NCBI GenBank assembly: GCA_007123395.1
Contig: SKLD01000018.1
Location: 1 to 7,145 of the forward strand
Direction: 5' to 3'
Length of the DNA stretch: 7,145 nucleotides
Source: Opitutales bacterium
Lineage (GTDB): Bacteria > Verrucomicrobiota > Verrucomicrobiia > Opitutales > Oceanipulchritudinaceae
The position numbers and the translations under genes were made by a program. Positions 1 through 5,624 of the stretch are shown here, piece after piece (position 1 is the stretch's first letter; every line of letters starts with the position of its first letter). A model generated the notes under the pieces. It was not told where the DNA came from. It did not search any database and saw only the letters and a list, made by a program, of their open reading frames with translations.

Positions 1-10
1 CCATTGTCAT
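1..10 (-). CDS. Start of a gene running off the left edge (possibly trkH-like)
   Basis: Only three codons are visible, reading M-T-M on the minus strand from an ATG at 10-8. The start is supported by a good Shine-Dalgarno sequence (AGAAAGG, complement of 19-25) placed 8 bases upstream. It lies 42 bases after the trkA stop on the same strand, so it is probably the next gene of the same transcript. Trk potassium channel subunits (TrkH/TrkG) are often encoded beside trkA, which makes trkH the first guess, but nothing in the three codons shows this. The existence of a gene start is reasonably supported; the product is inference from context. Confidence 0.4.
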
Positions 11-18
11 AATGCAGA

Positions 19-25
19 CCTTTCT
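19..25 (-). promoter_or_regulatory. Ribosome binding site for the gene leaving the left edge
   Basis: The minus strand reads AGAAAGG, 8 bases before the ATG at 10-8. It follows an A-rich, unpaired-looking stretch (complement of the T run at 24-31), which is favourable for ribosome access. This site is the main reason for calling a gene start at the window edge. Confidence 0.5.
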
Positions 26-52
26 TTTTTTGTGGTTAGTGATTTGCAGCAG

Positions 53-1408
53 TCATTCGTTTCGCAGGAGGCGAAGGAGGTCTTTGATGTTCTCCGCCCG
101 GGTGATGAAAACCACCCGGTCGCCTCCGAGAATCCGATCTTCCGCTCCCGGTACCTTAATGTGATACTTATGGAATAACGCAACCGCAATCGAGTGGCGC
201 GGGAGGCCGATTTCGATTATGGTTTTACCTGCGGCGGGGGCATCGTCCGTCACCGTGATTTCAATGATGCGCGCCTTTTGCGCGGAAAAACGGAACAGCT
301 CGATATACGGATCCTGGGAAATGTAACGCAGAACCTCATTGGTCGTGACGACACGGGGGGCGACGATTGTCTCCAGGCCGAGGGCGCTTTTCATCTGGTG
401 CAGCATTTCCTCGTAGTCGGGCTTGTTGAGAACGGCTTGGACGTGCTTGACCCCCATCTTCGCCGCTTGGATGCCCGCCATGATGTTGCGCTCGTCCTCC
501 TTCGTCGTCGTCACGAAGAAATCGGCCCCTTCGACCTGCTCTTCCTCGAGGAGGCGCAGGGAGGTGCCGTCGCCGTGGATGACGGTGACGAAGCCGAATT
601 TCTCCGCCAGTTCGTCGCAGCGGGCGGCGTCGCTCTCGATGACGCGCACTTTGAAACGCGTTTGGTGGAGCAAGCGCAGGAGAGCGAAGGTGATCTCGCC
701 TCCGCCCACGATGACAATGCGCGTTTGCTTTTCGACGGACTCCGGGTCGAGTTTGGCGCGGAATTTAAGGAGTTCCTCGGGCGGACCGAAGACGGTGACG
801 GTATCGCCCGCCTCAATAATCGTTTTGCCGTGCGGGATGTCCTGCTCATCCCCGTGCTGGATGTAGCCGATGCGCACCTCCGGGTGCAGGCTCAGCTCGG
901 CGAGCGGTTTTCCCGTGAGGCGGCATTCCTTGGAGACCAGAATACGTTGGGCCTCCACTTGGCCGCGGGCAAAGTTTTCCACCGCAACGCGCGCGGGGTT
1001 GCGGATCGACTTCGCCAATTCGAGGGCACATAGCGCTTCCGGATTGATGAGGTAGTCGATGCCGAAGTGGAGTTGGTAGTTGACGACGGAGGTGTCCACG
1101 TAGGTCTGGTCATGAATGCGCGTCATGACCGCTTTGGCCCCCATCGCCTTGGCAAGGGACGAGGCAATGAGGTTGGTGTTGTCATCGCTCGTCATGGGCA
1201 GAACGAAGTGCGCCTCACCCGCGCCGGCGCGGGCGAGGACCGACGCGCTCCCGCCGTTGCCGCGCACCACGCGCACGTCCAGTTCTTCGTCGAGGCGCGC
1301 GCACTGCCGCGGGTCGCTCTCCACCACCGTGACGTTGTGCCCGATGTCACTGAGGACCTGCGCAAGGCAACTGCCCACATCACCGGCACCGATCAGCACA
1401 ACTTTCAT
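53..1408 (-). CDS. trkA: Trk system potassium uptake regulatory protein TrkA
   Basis: Cytoplasmic, peripheral NAD(H)-binding subunit that gates TrkH/TrkG-type potassium channels. The 451-residue product has the full duplicated RCK layout. RCK_N 1 starts at residue 1 with the Rossmann glycines GAGDVG (7-12) and the ribose-binding acidic residue E30. RCK_C 1 covers about 140-220. RCK_N 2 starts near 230 with GGGEIT (235-240) and E258. RCK_C 2 covers about 370-450. The length matches the two-domain TrkA family (about 450-460). The frame opens 20 codons earlier at 1468, but that extension (rich in G, K and P) precedes the canonical MKVVLIGAG beginning, so I start at 1408; no strong Shine-Dalgarno decides it. 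It is preceded on the same strand by the polysaccharide gene (87-base spacer) and followed by another gene start 42 bases on. No truncation or frameshift is seen. Identification is firm. Confidence 0.95.
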   Translation of the reverse strand: MKVVLIGAGDVGSCLAQVLSDIGHNVTVVESDPRQCARLDEELDVRVVRGNGGSASVLARAGAGEAHFVLPMTSDDNTNLIASSLAKAMGAKAVMTRIHDQTYVDTSVVNYQLHFGIDYLINPEALCALELAKSIRNPARVAVENFARGQVEAQRILVSKECRLTGKPLAELSLHPEVRIGYIQHGDEQDIPHGKTIIEAGDTVTVFGPPEELLKFRAKLDPESVEKQTRIVIVGGGEITFALLRLLHQTRFKVRVIESDAARCDELAEKFGFVTVIHGDGTSLRLLEEEQVEGADFFVTTTKEDERNIMAGIQAAKMGVKHVQAVLNKPDYEEMLHQMKSALGLETIVAPRVVTTNEVLRYISQDPYIELFRFSAQKARIIEITVTDDAPAAGKTIIEIGLPRHSIAVALFHKYHIKVPGAEDRILGGDRVVFITRAENIKDLLRLLRNE

Positions 1409-1473
1409 GAACGGGGTTTTCCACGGTTCACCGCAAAGGGGCAACCCTATCTTTTTTCCATGCGGCACCCCAT

Positions 1474-1500
1474 CGAATCTGCGGGGGAGGATTCGCTACG
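1474..1500. repeat. Palindromic spacer repeat, copy 1 (overlaps a stop codon)
   Basis: A 27-base segment contains a 6-base stem (CGAATC at 1474-1479 paired with GATTCG at 1490-1495) around a G-rich loop. It aligns with 3169-3194 at 21 of 27 columns, with five transition-type differences and one gap. Its end overlaps the TAG stop of the minus-strand polysaccharide gene (1496-1498). No T run follows on the minus strand, so an intrinsic terminator is not supported. It looks like one member of a dispersed intergenic palindrome family, perhaps acting on mRNA ends. Confidence 0.45.
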
Positions 1501-3109
1501 TGGCTACGCGCCTTGCCGGGAGGCGGAGGGCAAGGACCATGAGCACGCCGGTCCAGAGCAGCGGGGCGGGGAGGCGGAAGTGAAATTCCCATGCGGCCGC
1601 GACGAGGAGGAGAGCGGGGCCTGTGGCGAGCATGAGGGCAGCGGGATCGCGCCAGCAGCGCCGCGCGAGGGCGGCGAGCCAACAGAGCAAGCCGGCGAAA
1701 ACGATGGAGGCGCCTGCCCAACCCAGCTCAACGACGAGTTCGAGCCAGTCGTTGTGTGCCTGGCGGTACCACACGGGGACGGTCCGCCACTGGGCGCGGC
1801 CGCGTTCGTTGCGGATGATTTCGCCGGTTTCGCGGTCGCGCAGAAGGAGCCGGCGCACCGGCTGGAACTCCGGGAAATAGGGTCCGTATTGGGGATAGAA
1901 ATACCGCCAACCGCCCGCCCCCCAGCCAAAGGCGGGTTTGTCCCGCACCATCTCCATACCGATGCGGTTGACCCACGTGCGGGCCTCGGAATCGATGTCG
2001 GCGGTGAGGCGCTCGGTCTTGGTGAGGGCGTGCTGTAGGCGGTCCCAGACATCAGGATTGTTGAGGACGAAGCCGAGGGCTGTGAGCAGGAGCGCACCCG
2101 CCGCGAGGGGCAGAACGAGTGCCCTGCCGCGCACAAGTTGCCAGAGGGCGACGGTCCCGAGGAGGACAAACACCGTCCAGAGGACGAGGGTCACGGCCAT
2201 GCCGCCGCGCGAGCCGGAGGGGATAACCCCGGCGGCGAAAACGAAGGCAAGGGGAAGGTAGAGAAAGTGCGGCCCCATGAGCCTGAGCGTGCGCATGTAT
2301 TGGCTGCGCGCGCCGCGCAGGAAGAGTGAGAGAAGGAGGGCCTGACCGAGAACAAGGGTGAGGGCACCGTGGTTTGAATTCACGAAAGTGCCCCAAAAGA
2401 AGCGCGGTTGGCGCGCCCGTACCTCCCAGAGCCAGAGCATTTTCTCTGCTCCGGTGATGTATTGCCAGTAGGCGATCGCCGTCCACACGATGAGACTGAG
2501 AGCGAGGAGGGTGAGGGCGAGGAGCACTGCGCCGCGCCCGCGCAGACCCGCCCATGCCGCGCAGACCGCAAGCCACGCGGGTAGAAGGCGGAGCATCCAG
2601 CGGAAGGGATTTTCCTGCTCGAGCGGTGCAACGAACCCCTGCGGTAGCCACGGCACGGCGCCTTCGACAGGCCGCATGCCGGCGCCGCCTTCGAACCGGA
2701 TGTAGGTCCACGCGATGTTGTGGGCCTGCACCGCGACATAAGCGAGGAGGAGCAGACCGATCCAGAAAAGGGGAAACGTGAGGAGCCGGCGCAGCGGGCG
2801 TGCGGCGGGAGGAGTTCCGCGCGGGTAGGCCAGCAGGGCAAAGACGAAGAAGGCCGTCCCCAGCCCGAGGTTCCACCACTCCGACCAAAAGAGGACTCCC
2901 CCGCCCGCGAAGAGGACGATGTTGAGCTGTACGGCGAGGCCGAAGGCAAGAATGCGCTCGGGCCATGAGGCGCGTGACCAATTGCCGCCCGGCGTGCGGC
3001 GGCGGGCGAAGGGAGGCGGAACTGTGTGGACGGTCTCGCTCACTTCCCCCAGTTGAGCACGCTCCGCCGGGAAAATGCAACGACGGAGCCACGCTTCCGT
3101 CGGCCTCAT
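1496..3109 (-). CDS. O-antigen ligase / polymerase family membrane protein (Wzy_C / WaaL-like)
   Basis: Inner-membrane glycosyltransferase-type protein that joins or polymerises lipid-linked oligosaccharides on the periplasmic face during LPS, capsule or exopolysaccharide assembly. The 537-residue product has about a dozen hydrophobic segments (near 52-72, 75-95, 108-128, 172-188, 193-216, 246-263, 280-297, 304-323, 329-349, 462-482, 489-508, 514-532). Family-type motifs are TFVNSNHGA (241-249), SGSRGG (298-303, with R301) and, in the large external loop of about 350-455, GWGAGGWRYFYPQY (395-408). The conserved AHNDWLEL..ELGWAG segment (451-466) ends the loop and includes H452. The segments and loop match the O-antigen ligase superfamily; ligase versus polymerase cannot be told from sequence. 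The start is uncertain: ATG at 3109 lacks an obvious Shine-Dalgarno, and GTG at 3043 (residue 23) has GGAG-like sequence upstream. No other polysaccharide gene is visible nearby, so its substrate is unknown. Confidence 0.85.
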   Translation of the reverse strand: MRPTEAWLRRCIFPAERAQLGEVSETVHTVPPPFARRRTPGGNWSRASWPERILAFGLAVQLNIVLFAGGGVLFWSEWWNLGLGTAFFVFALLAYPRGTPPAARPLRRLLTFPLFWIGLLLLAYVAVQAHNIAWTYIRFEGGAGMRPVEGAVPWLPQGFVAPLEQENPFRWMLRLLPAWLAVCAAWAGLRGRGAVLLALTLLALSLIVWTAIAYWQYITGAEKMLWLWEVRARQPRFFWGTFVNSNHGALTLVLGQALLLSLFLRGARSQYMRTLRLMGPHFLYLPLAFVFAAGVIPSGSRGGMAVTLVLWTVFVLLGTVALWQLVRGRALVLPLAAGALLLTALGFVLNNPDVWDRLQHALTKTERLTADIDSEARTWVNRIGMEMVRDKPAFGWGAGGWRYFYPQYGPYFPEFQPVRRLLLRDRETGEIIRNERGRAQWRTVPVWYRQAHNDWLELVVELGWAGASIVFAGLLCWLAALARRCWRDPAALMLATGPALLLVAAAWEFHFRLPAPLLWTGVLMVLALRLPARRVAT

Positions 3110-3168
3110 GGAAAAGTGGATTGGCGGGGCAACTCGCGGTAGACTCCTGTTCCGGAGTGGCCGCCGGC

Positions 3169-3194
3169 CGAGTTTGCGGAGAAGATCCGCTACG
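3169..3194. repeat. Palindromic spacer repeat, copy 2
   Basis: This 26-base segment lies in the 90-base spacer just after the stop of the MoeB-like gene on the minus strand. It contains a perfect 5-base stem (GCGGA at 3176-3180 with TCCGC at 3186-3190, loop GAAGA). It is related to 1474-1500, with differences that are all transitions plus one missing base. A second small inverted repeat (ACTCC / GGAGT, about 3143-3158) adjoins it. No T run follows, so a classic terminator is not supported. Confidence 0.45.
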
Positions 3195-3199
3195 GGGCG

Positions 3200-4369
3200 C
3201 TAATAGCGGGGGACGGAGGGATCGATTTCGAGGGACCAGCGGTCGATGCCGCCGGCGAGGCTCTGGGCGCGGGTGTAGCCTTTGGATCGCAGAAACTCGG
3301 CGGCCCGCAGGCTGCGCATGCCATGGTGGCAGTAGACGATCAACGGACGGTTGCGCGGGAGCGTCCCGTATTTTGCCGGAAGCTGGCGGAGGGGAATATG
3401 GCGGTGCCCGTTGATGGCCCCGATATCGACTTCAAAATGCTCGCGCACGTCGAGAAGAACGGGCGGTTCCTTGGCGGCCAAGCGGCTGCGCGCGGCTTCG
3501 GCGGTGATCTCGACCGGTGGTTCCTCTTCGTCGGCGGAACTCATGCCGTCGGTTTGCTCCGGCACTGGCGCGGCGCAGACAACAGGGGCGTAGCGAGCAG
3601 GGTGGAGGTCCTTGATAGAGGGGGTGTCGCCGCAGAGGGCGCAGTTACGGTCTTTCGGCACGGTGAAGCGGGTGGTACGCCAACGCACGGCGTCAAAGCG
3701 GGTGAGGTGCCCGAGGGGCGGCTCGGCGATGCCCGCAAGCTGGCGTACGGCAAGGAGCGCCTGCAGCGAGCCCACGGCACCGGCCAGCGCGCCGAAGACG
3801 CCGGCTTCAGCGCAACTCGGCACGGCCCCCGGCGGCGGCGGTTCCGGGAAGAGGCACCGGTAGCACGGCCCTCCGAGGTGCGGGGCGAAGAGGGCTATCT
3901 GCCCCTCGAACTGGAAGATCGCCCCGTAGACGAGCGGCTTGCGGCACAGCACGGCGGCATCGTTGACGAGGTAGCGCGTGGCAAAGTTGTCCGAACCGTC
4001 GAGCACGATGTCATACTCTTCGAATATATCCCGCGCGTTCTCCGCCGTGAGGCGCACGGCGTGCCCCGCGAAATGTACGTGCGGGTTGACCTCGCGCAGG
4101 CGCGCCTCCGCCGATTCCAGCTTTGGGCGGCCCACAGCGGCGTCGCTGTGCAGGATTTGCCGGTGCAGGTTATGGCGTTCCACGGTGTCGAACTCCACCA
4201 TGCCGAGCCTGCCCACCCCGGCGGCAGCGAGATAGATCGCGGCAGGACTGCCCAGCCCGCCCGCGCCGATGATGAGGACTCTAGCGGCGCGCAGACGCTC
4301 CTGTCCCTCTGCCCCGAATCCGGGCAGGATGATTTGCCGACTGTAACGTTGGAGTTCCTCAGGTGTCAT
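3200..4369 (-). CDS. moeB: MoeB/ThiF-type adenylyltransferase fused to a C-terminal rhodanese domain (MoeZ/MOCS3-like)
   Basis: Cytoplasmic E1-like enzyme. It uses ATP to adenylate the C-terminal glycine of a small ubiquitin-fold sulfur carrier (MoaD, ThiS or CysO type), and the rhodanese domain can then deliver persulfide sulfur to make the thiocarboxylate. The adenylation domain covers about residues 1-250: nucleotide loop GAGGLG (35-40), FDTVERHNLHRQ (60-71), and LDGSDNF (123-129) with D127. Zinc cysteines are the pairs C169/C172 and C243/C246. C186 lies in the conserved PSCAEAGVFG segment. A linker rich in P, D and E (about 255-287) leads to a rhodanese domain (about 287-385) with the active-site loop CHHGMRS and catalytic C347, then GGIDRW (373-378). 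The 389-residue length fits MoeB-rhodanese fusions. The ATG at 4369 gives the canonical MTPEELQRYSRQI beginning. The partner carrier is not in the window, so molybdopterin, thiamine, cysteine or tRNA thiolation cannot be told apart. Confidence 0.93.
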   Translation of the reverse strand: MTPEELQRYSRQIILPGFGAEGQERLRAARVLIIGAGGLGSPAAIYLAAAGVGRLGMVEFDTVERHNLHRQILHSDAAVGRPKLESAEARLREVNPHVHFAGHAVRLTAENARDIFEEYDIVLDGSDNFATRYLVNDAAVLCRKPLVYGAIFQFEGQIALFAPHLGGPCYRCLFPEPPPPGAVPSCAEAGVFGALAGAVGSLQALLAVRQLAGIAEPPLGHLTRFDAVRWRTTRFTVPKDRNCALCGDTPSIKDLHPARYAPVVCAAPVPEQTDGMSSADEEEPPVEITAEAARSRLAAKEPPVLLDVREHFEVDIGAINGHRHIPLRQLPAKYGTLPRNRPLIVYCHHGMRSLRAAEFLRSKGYTRAQSLAGGIDRWSLEIDPSVPRY

Positions 4370-4469
4370 CTTTCGTCAAGTCTGCGGGCGCGCGCGAGGG
4401 GCTCAAGTCCCTTTGCCGGAATCGGATGAAGACTCAATTGAACTCAACGAAGTCCGGGACCCCAATGCG

Positions 4470-4479
4470 AAGGCAGAGG
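4470..4479 (+). repeat. Direct repeat flanking the 99-base palindromic unit, left copy
   Basis: AAGGCAGAGG occurs here and again at 4584-4593, just outside the two inverted ends of the unit at 4483-4581. The placement could mean a duplicated target or a larger repeat unit. The gaps between direct and inverted repeats (3 and 2 bases) are not those of a clean target duplication. Confidence 0.4.
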
Positions 4480-4482
4480 TCA

Positions 4483-4581
4483 ATGGTGCTCGGATAAGCA
4501 GTTGGCTCGCAGGAGCGCGGGTCTTTAGACCGCGTAACGCTGTGGACAACCTCAACGACATCGGTCTTATCCGAGTGCCAT
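4483..4581. repeat. 99-base unit with 16-base inverted ends and inner hairpin (MITE-like or dispersed palindrome)
   Basis: The left end reads ATGGTGCTCGGATAAG (4483-4498). The right end (4566-4581) is its reverse complement with only two mismatches, and the innermost ten bases match perfectly. Inside, GTCT (4521-4524) and AGAC (4527-4530) form a hairpin around TT, extended by GC pairs to 4516 and 4534 with one bulged base. The whole unit could fold into one long cruciform or RNA stem. There is no transposase in it. It resembles small non-autonomous repeats scattered through bacterial spacers; copy number elsewhere cannot be judged here. Confidence 0.55.
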
Positions 4582-4583
4582 TA

Positions 4584-4593
4584 AAGGCAGAGG
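4584..4593 (+). repeat. Direct repeat flanking the 99-base palindromic unit, right copy
   Basis: This is a second AAGGCAGAGG, identical to 4470-4479 and offset by 114 bases. It begins 2 bases after the right inverted end of the unit. Confidence 0.4.
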
Positions 4594-4626
4594 CGTCGCC
4601 GACACCGCGCTTTTAACTCTACACAT

Positions 4627-4644
4627 TGTTGAACTAAGCCGCGC
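4627..4644 (+). repeat. Left inverted repeat of the mobile element
   Basis: TGTTGAACTAAGCCGCGC matches the reverse complement of 6983-7000 except for two central bases (AA versus GG). It is followed at once by a small hairpin (CCGCGC 4639-4644 with GCGCGG 4649-4654, loop TGCC), the sort of subterminal structure expected where a transposase or recombinase binds. Confidence 0.6.
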
Positions 4645-4654
4645 TGCCGCGCGG
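4639..4654. repeat. Subterminal hairpin at the left end of the element
   Basis: CCGCGC (4639-4644) and GCGCGG (4649-4654) form a perfect 6-base GC stem around TGCC. The right end has the related 8-base palindrome CCGCGCGG at 6981-6988. Both may help define the ends in single-stranded form, which HUH enzymes recognise. Confidence 0.45.
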
Positions 4655-4722
4655 GGGGTGTCCGGCATTCGGAGGCGAAGGAGCTGGCCGTTGTCGGCGC
4701 AGGGGTGTAGAAGCGCTGCGTC

Positions 4723-4746
4723 ATGAAAACACAAAAAAACGACTGA
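4723..4746 (+). other. Seven-codon mini-ORF just before the recombinase (possible leader or remnant start)
   Basis: ATG at 4723 opens a reading frame M-K-T-Q-K-N-D that stops at TGA 4744-4746. It contains a run of seven A (4733-4739). Removing one A would join this ATG in frame to the recombinase (MKTQKTTEARERF...). Three readings are possible: a short leader whose translation feeds the GTG at 4763, the remnant of the original start after a one-base insertion, or chance. No good Shine-Dalgarno precedes it. Confidence 0.25.
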
Positions 4747-4762
4747 GGCCCGGGAGCGCTTC

Positions 4763-5614
4763 GTGCGCGCGCTTGTGCTTCGCAACTATTCGGAACGCAC
4801 GATAGAGAGTTACGTCGCGTGGGTGCGCGATCTGGCGCGCTACCACCGGCGTGCTCCTTCGGCGCTGACGCAAGAGGAGCAGCAGGCCTACCTCTACTAC
4901 CTCGTCACGGAACGCAAACTCGCGCCGAGCACGTGCAACGTGGCGATCAACGCGCTGCGTTCTTATTATCGTCTGGTCGAAGGGGTTGCGCGCGAGCGCA
5001 TCCGCCTTGCGCTGCCGCGGCCGCGCACGGGCTGGCGTCTGCCCGAGGTGCTCGGCACGGAGGAGGTGGAGCGTTTGATCGCGCACGCGCCGCAGCCGCG
5101 CCACCGCACCTTTCTCATGACGGTCTACGGCACGGGGCTGCGCCTCTCTGAGGCGACGCATCTGCGCGGGCGCGACATCGACAGCGCGCGCATGCAGGTG
5201 CGAGTGCGCGCGGGCAAGGGCGACAAAGACCGCTACACGGTGCTCTCGCCGGTGCTGCTTGCGGAACTGCGCGCGCACTGGAAGCGCGCGCGCTGCCGCG
5301 ACTGGCTCTTCGCCAACCGCCGCGGCGACGGTCCCGTGTGCGCGGCGACGGGCCGCTACGCCTACAAGACGGCGGCGCGGCGCGCGGGCATCACCAAGGC
5401 CGGGGGCATCCACCTGCTGCGCCACAGCTTCGCCACGCACCTGCTGGAGGGCGGGATGAACCTCGCGGTGATCCAGCGCCTGCTCGGCCACGCCGATTTG
5501 CACACCACGGCGCGCTACCTGCACCTGAGCACGCGCGGGGCGGGCGAGTGGCGCAGCCCCCTCGACCTGATCGAACCGCGCATCCCTCCGGGCATGGACG
5601 GCGCGCCGGGATGA
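4763..5614 (+). CDS. Tyrosine recombinase / integrase of the IS91-like element
   Basis: Site-specific DNA recombinase that cuts and rejoins strands through a phosphotyrosine link. Counting from GTG 4763 (283 residues), an N-terminal SAM-like core-binding domain (about 1-85, with RNYSERTIESYV) precedes the catalytic domain (about 95-255). All active residues are present: R127 in TGLRLSE, K152 in GKGDKDR, H217 and R220 in HLLRH, H243 in LLGHADL, and nucleophile Y252 in TTARYLH. A basic and proline-rich tail follows. GTG 4763 has GGGAG (4752-4756) at 6 bases. However, the frame stays open back to 4727 and reads TEARERFVRAL directly before the start, matching the usual beginning of IS91-associated recombinases, so the start is doubtful. 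It ends 10 bases before the transposase start and is probably cotranscribed with it. Its role in transposition of such elements is not established; resolving intermediates is a possibility. Confidence 0.9.
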   Translation: MRALVLRNYSERTIESYVAWVRDLARYHRRAPSALTQEEQQAYLYYLVTERKLAPSTCNVAINALRSYYRLVEGVARERIRLALPRPRTGWRLPEVLGTEEVERLIAHAPQPRHRTFLMTVYGTGLRLSEATHLRGRDIDSARMQVRVRAGKGDKDRYTVLSPVLLAELRAHWKRARCRDWLFANRRGDGPVCAATGRYAYKTAARRAGITKAGGIHLLRHSFATHLLEGGMNLAVIQRLLGHADLHTTARYLHLSTRGAGEWRSPLDLIEPRIPPGMDGAPG

Positions 5615-5624
5615 GGGCGCGGCG

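Larger units (their letters stand above)
4370..4626. other. Non-coding spacer upstream of the MoeB-like gene
   Basis: This 257-base stretch separates the minus-strand block from the plus-strand mobile element. It should contain the promoter of the MoeB-like gene, but I could not identify a convincing -35/-10 pair on the minus strand. The main structure in it is the repeat at 4483-4581 with its outer direct repeats. An open frame at 4413-4616 on the plus strand codes for a 67-residue peptide with no recognisable domain that runs through this repeat; I do not regard it as a gene. Confidence 0.5.

Noticed and set aside
19..33. T-rich run at the left edge as an intrinsic terminator
   Set aside because: On the minus strand, where the genes lie, it is an A run, and no stable stem precedes the T run on the plus strand.
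1067..2038. Long open frame of 323 codons on the plus strand
   Set aside because: It lies antisense to trkA and the polysaccharide gene, has no recognisable domain, and is the expected shadow of GC-rich coding sequence.
3323..4429. Open frame of 368 codons on the plus strand
   Set aside because: Antisense to the well-supported MoeB-rhodanese gene, with low-complexity R/G/A-rich sequence and no domain.
4413..4616. 67-codon plus-strand frame in the spacer
   Set aside because: It runs through the inverted and direct repeats, has no clear ribosome binding site and no recognisable domain.
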